Assembly: GCF_014764405.1 (NCBI RefSeq)
Contig: NZ_CP061725.1
Location: 4,340,001 to 4,404,000 of the forward strand
Length of the DNA stretch: 64,000 nt
Reading direction: 5' to 3'
DNA from: Micromonospora craniellae
GTDB lineage: Bacteria > Actinomycetota > Actinomycetes > Mycobacteriales > Micromonosporaceae
Part shown: positions 57,515 through 64,000 of the stretch, piece by piece
Position numbering within the stretch: position 1 is the first letter of the stretch
Layout of the letters: every line of letters starts with the position of its first letter
The notes under the pieces: generated by a model
What the model saw: the letters and a program-made list of their open reading frames with translations, nothing else
Databases searched by the model: none
What the model was told of the DNA's origin: nothing
Position numbers and translations under genes: made by a program

Positions 57515-60118
57515 CGGCACGGCCCGACGCAGCATCCACGCCACCCGGGACCGTTCCCGCTGGAACTCGACCGCCTCCGGGTAGCCGCTGTGGCTGCGGA
57601 TCGGTGGGTCGGCCACCTCGCCGTCGCTCGGGTGCAGCGCCTCCGGGTCGGTGACCGCGATGTCGCGTTCCCCGGCGGTGACCGGCCAGCCGAGCGGGTC
57701 GGTGTCCCGCCAGAAGTTCGTCCACCGGGTTCCGGCCGAGGGGCGGGTCAGTGCCCGGGTCAGCACCGGCAGCCGGTCCGGCCCGAAGTACGCCGGAAAG
57801 ATCCGGCCGTAGAGCCGGGTGAGCTGACACCCGTAGGTGAAGAACCAGATCCGTTGCCGCCAGCGCTGCGGTAGCTGGAGGATCACGGCGGTGCAGATGA
57901 CCGTGCCCTGGCTGTGTCCGGAGAGGATGATGCCGTCCACCCGGCGGGGGTCGTGTTCGGTCAGGGAGAGCAGTCCGGCGGTGCGGGTGAGCAGTTCCGG
58001 TACGGCCCGTTCGGCATAGCTCGGTGGCGCGAGCGGGTGCGCGGCGCGGGGCCAGAACGTGCCCACGTCCCAGACCACGCCGACCGACCGCCGGACCGTG
58101 TCGTTGCGGTAGACCAGCAGGCCGATGGAGGCGATCGCCAGCGGCAGCCAGCCGAGCAGCCGGTCGCCGACGTCGCCGACGACCGCGACCACGGCGCCGG
58201 TGGTGACCGAGCCGAGGTCGTGCGGGCGGGCGGGGGAGAGGACAGCCATGCAGCCGAGCGCGGCCAGCGTCCCCGCGCTGCCCGCGTACCATCCGACCAG
58301 CCGCAGCGCGTGTTCGCCGACCAGGCGGTGCAGGGCCTGGTGGGTGCTCACGTCCCGGGCGCGACGCAGGTCGTGCGCGGAGAGGCCGCCGCGTGCGCGC
58401 AGCTCGGCGTACTCCTGTCGGCGCAGCCGGCGGAACAGCACCACGGCACGGACCAGGACCAGGGCGAGCAGGAGCAGTGCCATGCCGAAGACCAGACCGG
58501 ACCAGGTGACCGGGGCCGGCGGCACCACCAGGGGCCGCCCGCTGTCGGTGGCGTCGCGGTTGAGCAGGTCGCTGACCCAGTAGAGGAGGCCGGTGCTGTA
58601 CGCGAGGCAGAGCAGCCAGCCGAATCCGGCGATGACGGCCGGGCCGCGACCACGCCAGGCCAGGTCGGTGTACGGCCCGAGGGGCTGTTTGACCCCGCTG
58701 GGCCGGGTACGCGGCAGCAGCAGGCCGATCGCGGCGAAGACCAGCAGGGCCGGGACGACCTGCCACACCTGAAGCGGCGCCGGCGGCAGGAACGGCAACC
58801 AGCCGTGGCACCAGGCGGCGCCCACGGTGATCAGCACTGCCGCGACGGCCGGCGCGGCGCCGCCGCGCCGCCCGGAGCGGGCGGTCGCGCCGATGGCGAT
58901 GAGCAGCAGGAGTTGGCCCGTGCCCAGCCAGGCCAGTACCCGGTCGAAGCCGGGTAGCGACCGGTCCTCCCGGCAGCCCGGCAGTGACGACACGTCGCCG
59001 CAGCCGGCGGGCGGACGCAGGGTGGCCAGGTACGCCGCCCCGCCTCCGCTGTCGGGCAGCATCAGCACCAGGACGGTGCCGGCCAGCCCGAGGCCGGTGA
59101 GGACGATGACGGTGACGCTCCACGGGCCGAGCGGCGTCGCACCGTCGCGCCGGGTCAGGAACGGGCGGCCGACGGCCACCACCGTGATCACGATGACCGC
59201 GACGAGCAGCGCCACGGTGGGCCAGGCGACGATCGCCAGTGTCCCCTGTGGTGGGTGGAGCGCGAGGGTGGTGCCGAGCGGGACGGCCGCCGCCGCCACC
59301 GTACCGGTGCACAGGTGCAGGACCGCGGCGCGGCGGAGCTGCCCCTCGCCCCACCAGAAGGTGGGATCTTCGAGCGGGTTGGCGAGCGGGCCACGGGGTG
59401 GCTCGGGTGGAGGCGGTGGCTCCAGTCCGGGCTGACCGTCGGGCAGGTCGGCGTCGGCCGGGCCGGGTGGCTGGCGTACCGGCGGGTCGGTCGGGTCGGC
59501 GGGCATGACCGCCTCGTACTGGTAGGTCCGCCAGGCGACCAGGCCGAGCACCACGATCAGGGCGAGCGGCACGAGCAGCCCGACCGCGAGCGCCCGGCCA
59601 CCCCGCTGCCACCAGGGGTCGGCGAGGAACTGCCAGGGCCCCGGGATCCGGTTCAGGCAACTCGCGTCGACGCACTGCCAGCCGATCAGGTCGACACCGA
59701 CGCCGGTCAGCGCCAGCACGGGCGTGGCGGTCAGCGTCAGGCAGAACAGCCGGATCAGCCAGGCGGTGATGCCGGACCGGCTGGCGAACCGTTCCCTGGT
59801 CGGATCGGCCGGGATACCGGGCCGGGCATGCAACGCCACGTTGGCCAGGGTGAAGGGCAGCAGCAGCGTCCACAGGGCCCGCTCCACGTCGCGCGCGGTC
59901 CGCGCGCCCGAGGTCAACTGCCCCCAGCTGTACGCCTCGACCACGATCGGGTCGACCGGGGAGGTGCTGGCGGAGCGGTAGAAACCGGTGACCGGCCCGC
60001 CGGCGACCAGTTGCGGCGGAGGCGGCTCGATGCCCGGCTCGGTCGGCACGCCCAGGGTCTCGACAGGCGGAGTGTTCGACACGCCGTGTACGCGCAGTTC
60101 GAGGATCCGACCGCTCAT
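57491..60118 (-). CDS. Large multi-pass membrane protein with GHSQG hydrolase motif
   Basis: An 875-residue protein unlike any I can name. N-terminus: RILELRVHGVSNTPPVETLG, a VHG start typical of alpha/beta hydrolases; then two to three membrane helices, a long cytoplasmic or exposed Pro-rich linker, and about eight more helices (for example ALLVAVIVITVVAVG, VTVIVLTGLGLAGTVLVLML, VVPALLVFAAIGLLLP, LVFGMALLLLALVLVRAVVLF). Near residue 731 is DGIILSGHSQGTVICTAVI, the nucleophile elbow of esterases/lipases, followed by FFTYGCQLTRLYGRIFPAYFG. So it may be a membrane-embedded lipase or acyl hydrolase whose fold is split by the membrane part. ATG at 60118 with GGGAGG ribosome-binding site. It is convergent with the SIMPL gene and a REP-like repeat lies upstream. 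Confidence 0.72.
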   Translation of the reverse strand: MSGRILELRVHGVSNTPPVETLGVPTEPGIEPPPPQLVAGGPVTGFYRSASTSPVDPIVVEAYSWGQLTSGARTARDVERALWTLLLPFTLANVALHARPGIPADPTRERFASRSGITAWLIRLFCLTLTATPVLALTGVGVDLIGWQCVDASCLNRIPGPWQFLADPWWQRGGRALAVGLLVPLALIVVLGLVAWRTYQYEAVMPADPTDPPVRQPPGPADADLPDGQPGLEPPPPPEPPRGPLANPLEDPTFWWGEGQLRRAAVLHLCTGTVAAAAVPLGTTLALHPPQGTLAIVAWPTVALLVAVIVITVVAVGRPFLTRRDGATPLGPWSVTVIVLTGLGLAGTVLVLMLPDSGGGAAYLATLRPPAGCGDVSSLPGCREDRSLPGFDRVLAWLGTGQLLLLIAIGATARSGRRGGAAPAVAAVLITVGAAWCHGWLPFLPPAPLQVWQVVPALLVFAAIGLLLPRTRPSGVKQPLGPYTDLAWRGRGPAVIAGFGWLLCLAYSTGLLYWVSDLLNRDATDSGRPLVVPPAPVTWSGLVFGMALLLLALVLVRAVVLFRRLRRQEYAELRARGGLSAHDLRRARDVSTHQALHRLVGEHALRLVGWYAGSAGTLAALGCMAVLSPARPHDLGSVTTGAVVAVVGDVGDRLLGWLPLAIASIGLLVYRNDTVRRSVGVVWDVGTFWPRAAHPLAPPSYAERAVPELLTRTAGLLSLTEHDPRRVDGIILSGHSQGTVICTAVILQLPQRWRQRIWFFTYGCQLTRLYGRIFPAYFGPDRLPVLTRALTRPSAGTRWTNFWRDTDPLGWPVTAGERDIAVTDPEALHPSDGEVADPPIRSHSGYPEAVEFQRERSRVAWMLRRAVPSPRRGVG

Positions 60119-60347
60119 GGCAAGCCTCCCGGTGACGACTCTGTAACCCAGAGTGCCTGAATGCTGGTGGGAGTGCCATCCACCGCGAGGATGTTTCCGC
60201 AGGTAGAAACGTTTTCGTGGTCGGTGTGCGGCGGTGGATCCGGTCCGGACGGTGACGGAGCGTGCGGTGTGGTCGGTGGTCCGCTCAGGTGCCGCACCTG
60301 CGATCCGGGCCGTTCTCCGCGCGGTGCGACGCGGCCCTGGAAATGTT

Positions 60348-60395
60348 AGGAGGGGTCCCCTGCTATGCACGAGGCGATAGCAGGGGACCCCTCCT
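60348..60395. repeat. REP-like palindromic intergenic repeat, copy 2
   Basis: A perfect 18-base stem (60348-60365 with 60378-60395, AGGAGGGGTCCCCTGCTA and complement) with the 12-base loop TGCACGAGGCGA. Loop and arms match the copy at 19742-19794 in opposite orientation. It lies between the starts of the large membrane protein and the end of dapD on the minus strand, where it could also act as a terminator for dapD. Confidence 0.8.
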
Positions 60396-60405
60396 TTCAC
60401 GAACC

Positions 60406-61365
60406 TCAGTCGTTGGCGTGTAGGGCGGCGTTCAGGGTGACGCCCTGACCGGTACGCGGCCGGGCCTCCAGCCCACCGGTGATCGAGTTGCGCCAGAACA
60501 GCAGCCCGTCGACCCCGGACAGCTCGCGGGCCTTGACCACCCGGCCGTCCGGCAGGGCGAGCTTCGAGGCGGCGGTGATGTAGCACCCCGCCTCCACCAC
60601 GCAGTCGTCGCCCAACGAGATGCCGACACCGGCGTTCGCCCCGATCAGGCTGCGCTCGCCGATGCGTACCTTGTCGGTGCCGCCGCCGGACAGGGTGCCC
60701 ATGATGGAGGCGCCGCCGCCGATGTCGGAACCGTCACCGACCACCACGCCCTGCACGATCCGGCCCTCGACCATGGAGGTACCGAGCGTGCCGGCGTTGA
60801 AGTTGACGAAGCCCTCGTGCATCACGGTGGTGCCGGAGGCGAGGTGGGCACCGAGGCGGACCCGGTCGGCGTCGGCGATCCGGACGCCCGAGGGCACCAC
60901 GTAGTCGGTCATCCGGGGGAACTTGTCCACCCCGTACACGGCCAGGTGGCGGCCGGCGGCCCGCTCGATGACGCGCAGCTCGTCGACCCGCTCCGGCGGG
61001 CACGGCCCGGCGGAGGTCCAGGCCACGTTGGCCAGCTTGCCGAAGACGCCGTCGAGGTTGAGCTCGTTGGGCCGCACCAGGCGGTGGGAGAGCAGGTGCA
61101 GTCGCAGGTACGCGTCACTGGCGTCCTTGATCGGGTCGTCCAGCGAGCCGATCACGGTGACCACCTGGACGGTACGCAGACCCGGCAGGGCCCGGTCGCC
61201 GATCGCGCCCGGCGGCAGGTCCAGCACGTCGGCCTGGTCCTCGCCGGGGACCAGCGGCAGCTCGCCGAGGCCCAGTTTGCCGGTCGGATACCAGGTGTCG
61301 AGCACCTGGTCGTCGGCGGTCACGGTGGCCAGGCCGATGCCCCACGCGGATTCTGTGGACGTCAC
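60406..61365 (-). CDS. dapD: Tetrahydrodipicolinate N-succinyltransferase
   Basis: A 319-residue enzyme of the actinobacterial DapD type (longer than the 274-residue E. coli form), using succinyl-CoA in lysine/DAP synthesis. The C-terminal half is a left-handed beta helix of hexapeptide repeats (VRLGAHLASGTTVMHEGFVNFNAGTLGTSMVEGRIVQGVVVGDGSDIGGGASIMG, then SLIGANAGVGISLGDDCVVEAG). EGFVNFNAGTLG is the family signature. N-terminal VTSTESAWGIGLATVTADDQVLDTWYP is typical. GTG start at 61365, directly after the TAA stop of a six-residue mini-ORF. It is divergent from dapE. Confidence 0.95.
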   Translation of the reverse strand: MTSTESAWGIGLATVTADDQVLDTWYPTGKLGLGELPLVPGEDQADVLDLPPGAIGDRALPGLRTVQVVTVIGSLDDPIKDASDAYLRLHLLSHRLVRPNELNLDGVFGKLANVAWTSAGPCPPERVDELRVIERAAGRHLAVYGVDKFPRMTDYVVPSGVRIADADRVRLGAHLASGTTVMHEGFVNFNAGTLGTSMVEGRIVQGVVVGDGSDIGGGASIMGTLSGGGTDKVRIGERSLIGANAGVGISLGDDCVVEAGCYITAASKLALPDGRVVKARELSGVDGLLFWRNSITGGLEARPRTGQGVTLNAALHAND

Positions 61366-61386
61366 TTACTCACCTCTCGTTCGCAT
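61366..61386 (-). CDS. Six-codon leader ORF abutting dapD
   Basis: ATG at 61386 encodes MRTRGE and its TAA ends directly before the dapD GTG (TAAGTG). The layout repeats the mini-ORF arrangement before tldD and pmbA and could feed re-initiating ribosomes onto dapD, whose own ribosome-binding site (GAGAGG) lies inside the mini-ORF. Evidence is position only; a chance occurrence is possible. The upstream sequence GTGAGGAGTGAGCTCGCC is, from memory, a recurring intergenic motif in this family. Confidence 0.3.
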   Translation of the reverse strand: MRTRGE

Positions 61387-61502
61387 GCTGCGCTGGCTGC
61401 TGCTCGCGACTGCGGGGTGGGCGAGCTCACTCCTCACGCTTCGCCGGAGGGCTCGCGGGCTCGCGTCTCGCGGTCGCCGGTTGTGACGGTACCGTGCGGA
61501 CC

Positions 61503-62576
61503 ATGGAGAACCCGCTTACCCCCGAGGTCCTCGCCGATCCGGTGGCGTTGACCCGCGCCCTGGTCGACATCGAGTCGGTCTCGCTCAACGAGAAGGCCAT
61601 CGCCGACTGCGTCGAGGAGGTGCTGCGGAAGCTGCCCCACCTGGCCACCTACCGGCACGGGAACACGGTGATGGCGCGTACCGACCTGGGGCGGGCGTCC
61701 CGGGTGGTGTTGGCCGGTCATCTGGACACGGTGCCGTTGAACAACAACTTCCCGTCCACGCTGCGCGGCGACCTGATGTACGGCTGCGGCACCTCGGACA
61801 TGAAGTCCGGGGTGGCCTTCGCCCTGCACCTCGCGGCCACCCTGCCCGACCCGCGCTACGACGTGACGTACTTCTTCTACGAGGCCGAGGAGATCGAGTC
61901 CCGGTACAACGGCCTGCGGCTGGTGGCCGAGGCGTACCCGGAGTGGTTGACGGCCGACTTCGCCCTGCTGCTCGAACCGACGCACGGAATCGTGGAGGCG
62001 GGCTGCCAGGGCACGATGCGGGCGACGGTGGTCACCACCGGCGTACGGGCCCACTCCGCTCGCGCCTGGCACGGGGTGAACGCGGTGCACAGCGCCGGTG
62101 AGGTGCTGCGACGGCTGTCGGAGTACCAGGCGCGACGGGTCGCCATCGACGGGTGCGACTACCGCGAGGGCATGAACGCGGTGCGGATCAACGGTGGGGT
62201 GGCCGGCAACGTGGTGCCGGACCGGTGCGAGATCGAGGTCAACTACCGTTTCGCGCCGGACCGTACGCCCGCCGAGGCGGAGGCGCATCTGCGCGAGGTG
62301 CTCGCCGGGTACGAAATGACGGTGACCGACTGCGCGTCCGGCGCGCTTCCCGGGCTGGAGGCTCCGCCCGCCCAGGAGTTCCTGGCGGCGGTGGGTGCCG
62401 CGCCGATCGGCAAGCTGGGGTGGACCGACGTGGCCTGCTTCGCGGCCATGGGGATCCCGGCGCTCAACTTCGGTCCGGGCGATCCCAACCTCGCCCACCA
62501 TCCGGACGAGCACGTCGAGATCGGCAAGATCCGTGACGGGGCCGCCACGCTGTACCGCTGGCTCGCCCCCGCCTGA
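61503..62576 (+). CDS. dapE: Succinyl-diaminopimelate desuccinylase
   Basis: A 357-residue M20-type zinc enzyme that removes succinate from N-succinyl-L,L-DAP. Ligands and motifs: LAGHLDTVPLNNNFP (first H and D), GCGTSDMKSGVAFALHL, FFYEAEEIESRYNGL (catalytic glutamate EAEE), ALLLEPTHGIVEAGCQGTMRA, and the final NFGPGDPNLAHHPDEHVEI with the last histidine. The length and motifs fit the actinobacterial DapE group. Start ATG at 61503 (MENPLTPEVLAD); an ATG at 61494 adds three residues. It is divergent from dapD across 137 bases, so both steps of the DAP succinylase branch sit together here. Confidence 0.94.
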   Translation: MENPLTPEVLADPVALTRALVDIESVSLNEKAIADCVEEVLRKLPHLATYRHGNTVMARTDLGRASRVVLAGHLDTVPLNNNFPSTLRGDLMYGCGTSDMKSGVAFALHLAATLPDPRYDVTYFFYEAEEIESRYNGLRLVAEAYPEWLTADFALLLEPTHGIVEAGCQGTMRATVVTTGVRAHSARAWHGVNAVHSAGEVLRRLSEYQARRVAIDGCDYREGMNAVRINGGVAGNVVPDRCEIEVNYRFAPDRTPAEAEAHLREVLAGYEMTVTDCASGALPGLEAPPAQEFLAAVGAAPIGKLGWTDVACFAAMGIPALNFGPGDPNLAHHPDEHVEIGKIRDGAATLYRWLAPA

Positions 62577-62667
62577 GCCGCCGGGCTTCCGCATCCGGTG
62601 GTGCGGGCGGCGGCATGCGTACGCCTCGCCGCCCGTGCGACCGGCGCGGGGCGAGGCGCGGTCGTGC

Positions 62668-62820
62668 TCAGACGCGGGTGAGCGTCGCGTCGGGAGCGGG
62701 CTCTGCAGGAGGTTCCGGCGGGTTCTCCAGCAGGCGGGTACGGCGGCGCTCGGCCACCACGTCGCGGATGCGCCGTTGCATCTGGCGCCTCATCCGGATC
62801 CGTTCGTTGCTACTGATCAC
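62668..62820 (-). CDS. Small hypothetical protein, 50 residues
   Basis: A short gene with a GTG start and a strong GGAGGAG ribosome-binding site five bases upstream. Product: VISSNERIRMRRQMQRRIRDVVAERRRTRLLENPPEPPAEPAPDATLTRV in outline, a very basic helical N-terminal half followed by a Pro/Glu-rich acidic tail. No known family. The charge split (Arg-rich then acidic) recalls small nucleic-acid-associated or scaffold proteins. It is convergent with dapE and 140 bases upstream of a LOG-family gene on the other strand. Confidence 0.6.
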   Translation of the reverse strand: MISSNERIRMRRQMQRRIRDVVAERRRTRLLENPPEPPAEPAPDATLTRV

Positions 62821-62959
62821 GCTGTCTCCTCCCCCGAAGCCTGCGCGCCGGGGCATACCCGGTATGTGAATAGTAAGACGTACGGGAAAGCGAATTGGTT
62901 GCACAAGATCACGAAGTGTTTGCCGGGCTCCCAGGCCGAACTCCACTACGGTTGCTCCC

Positions 62960-63814
62960 ATGACTCAGAGCAACCGCCGCGAACCAGGACGGGAGCGGCA
63001 CCGCGGCGCCGTCACACTGCGCCGCCAGGCGATCACCACCAGCACGGCGGACCAGCGGCTGCTGGATTCGCGGGCCCGCGCGGACTGGAAGACCAAGGAC
63101 GCCTGGCGGGCGCTACGCATACTCTCCGAATTCGTCGAGGGCTTCGACACCCTCGCCGACCTGCCGCCCGCGGTCAGCGTCTTCGGTAGCGCCCGGAGCA
63201 AGCCGGACAGCCCGGAGTGTCAGCTCGCCGAGGCGCTCGGCGCGGCCCTGGCCCGGGCCGGCTACGCCGTGATTACCGGAGGGGGGCCCGGCGTGATGGA
63301 GGCGGCCAACCGGGGCGCGAGCGAGGCCGGTGGGCAGTCCGTCGGCCTCGGCATCGAACTCCCCTTCGAGCAGGGCATCAACGAGTGGGTCGACCTGGCC
63401 ATCGACTTCCGCTACTTCTTCGCCCGCAAGACCATGTTCGTCAAGTACGCCCAGGCGTTCGTCGTGCTGCCCGGCGGCTTCGGCACCATGGACGAGCTGT
63501 TCGAGGCGCTCACCCTGGTGCAGACCGGCAAGGTCACCCGGTTCCCGGTGGTGCTGATGGGCACCGAGTACTGGCAGGGGCTGCTCGACTGGCTGCGCGA
63601 CACGATGGCCGCCGAGGGCAAGATCGGACCGGTCGACCTGGAGCTGATCTGCGTCACCGACGACGTCGCGGCGGCCGTCCGGCACATCGTGGAGGCCGAG
63701 GCGGCGCTCAACACGGAGCAGGAGGCGGTACGCGCGGACGCGGTCGCCCGTACCGCGGCGGACCAGCAGGCGGCGGCCGAACTGGCTGAGCAGGCCGAGC
63801 AGACGGAGCGCTGA
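62960..63814 (+). CDS. LOG-family (TIGR00730) Rossmann-fold protein
   Basis: A 284-residue lysine-decarboxylase-like LOG-family protein with a basic N-terminal extension (RREPGRERHRGAVTLRRQ). Core motifs are VSVFGSARSKPDS, GYAVITGGGPGVMEAANRGASEAGGQSVGLGIELPFEQG and FVVLPGGFGTMDELFEALTLVQTGKV, the PGGxGTxxE signature of nucleoside-5'-monophosphate phosphoribohydrolases (cytokinin-activating in plants and some bacteria). Actual substrate in this organism is unknown. A second LOG-family gene starts two bases after its stop, so they are one operon. It follows dapE with ~380 bases and a small opposing gene between. Confidence 0.9.
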   Translation: MTQSNRREPGRERHRGAVTLRRQAITTSTADQRLLDSRARADWKTKDAWRALRILSEFVEGFDTLADLPPAVSVFGSARSKPDSPECQLAEALGAALARAGYAVITGGGPGVMEAANRGASEAGGQSVGLGIELPFEQGINEWVDLAIDFRYFFARKTMFVKYAQAFVVLPGGFGTMDELFEALTLVQTGKVTRFPVVLMGTEYWQGLLDWLRDTMAAEGKIGPVDLELICVTDDVAAAVRHIVEAEAALNTEQEAVRADAVARTAADQQAAAELAEQAEQTER

Positions 63815-63815
63815 G

Positions 63816-64000
63816 GTGGCCGCGATCTGCGTGTTCTGCGCCTCGTCCCGCACGCTGGACCAGCGGTGGCTCGACCTGGCCGAGGCCACCGGCGCGGAAC
63901 TCGCCCGACGGGGCCACACGGTGGTCAGCGGCGGCGGCTGTGTCGGAATGATGGGCGCACTTGTCGAAGGGGCCCGCGCGGCCGGCGGTCGGACGGTCGG
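63816..64000 (+). CDS. LOG-family protein, 5' part
   Basis: A GTG at 63816, two bases after the previous stop, opens VAAICVFCASSRTLDQRWLDLAEATGAELARRGHTVVSGGGCVGMMGALVEGARAAGGRTVG, cut by the window end. CVFCASS and GGGCVGMMGALVEGA match the N-terminal half of LOG-type nucleotide phosphoribohydrolases of the shorter class (about 180-190 residues). So two LOG paralogues lie in tandem, the first with an N-terminal extension. Confidence 0.85.
   Translation, partial: MAAICVFCASSRTLDQRWLDLAEATGAELARRGHTVVSGGGCVGMMGALVEGARAAGGRTV

Overview
The window is 64 kb of a high-GC chromosome that is almost certainly from an actinomycete of the Micromonosporaceae (Micromonospora-like). Supporting signs are very GC-rich codons, many GTG starts, ATGA/GTGA/TGATG gene overlaps, a mycothiol-pathway deacetylase (mshB), an actinobacterial-type three-gene succinate dehydrogenase, a dapC-tyrA / dapD-dapE cluster, and two copies of a palindromic intergenic repeat that, from memory, resembles ones common in this family. 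No rRNA, tRNA, CRISPR array, integrase or transposase was seen.

Layout. 0-4.5 kb: central metabolism on the plus strand (purH 3' part, folD, mdh, icd). 4.8-10 kb, minus strand: galT with a DeoR regulator, an APS kinase with a decayed ATP-sulfurylase domain, and a family-2 glycosyltransferase. 10.2-17.5 kb: two ATPase/permease pairs of an ABC-2 type transporter, then a convergent pair of ABC exporter half-transporters. 17.6-24.4 kb: alkylation repair (ogt plus an Ada-AraC-AlkA fusion), ychF, a possible ADP-ribosyltransferase-like protein, a SanA/YdcF protein and a methyltransferase.

24.6-33.9 kb is an accessory region of lower GC with a defence flavour. It holds a PIN-like protein translationally coupled to an XRE-ImmA/IrrE protein, a pair of small membrane proteins, a 1626-residue single-chain type ISP restriction-modification enzyme whose target-recognition part differs sharply in base composition from the rest, and a small operon that carries a near-textbook candidate -1 ribosomal frameshift signal. 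34.0-37.4 kb has a small GntR regulator divergent from a tightly coupled three-gene operon. That operon encodes a DivIVA-like protein, a small protein, and a 695-residue protein built from two copies of a module, each beginning with eight cysteines in a DnaJ-zinc-finger-like arrangement.

37.4-41.4 kb: a PH-domain protein, a LysR pseudogene, VOC, pterin-dehydratase-like, NUDIX and ATP-grasp proteins. 41.5-48.6 kb: sdhCAB and the tldD-pmbA protease pair, which are linked by a 24-codon bridging ORF. 48.6-51.2 kb: a phosphomannomutase 3' remnant abutting an S9 peptidase. 51.3-64 kb: mshB, membrane proteins, a GNAT enzyme, fdxA-dapC-tyrA, a SIMPL protein, a large membrane protein with a GHSQG esterase motif, dapD/dapE, and two consecutive LOG-family proteins (the second cut by the window edge).

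The most unusual items are the candidate -1 frameshift at 33.6 kb, the duplicated Zn-ribbon-like protein operon at 34.7-37.4 kb, the type ISP enzyme with its recognition-domain mosaic and neighbouring uncharacterised membrane pair, and the mini-ORF bridges around tldD/pmbA and dapD. All functions are inferred from reading the sequence; no database search was possible.
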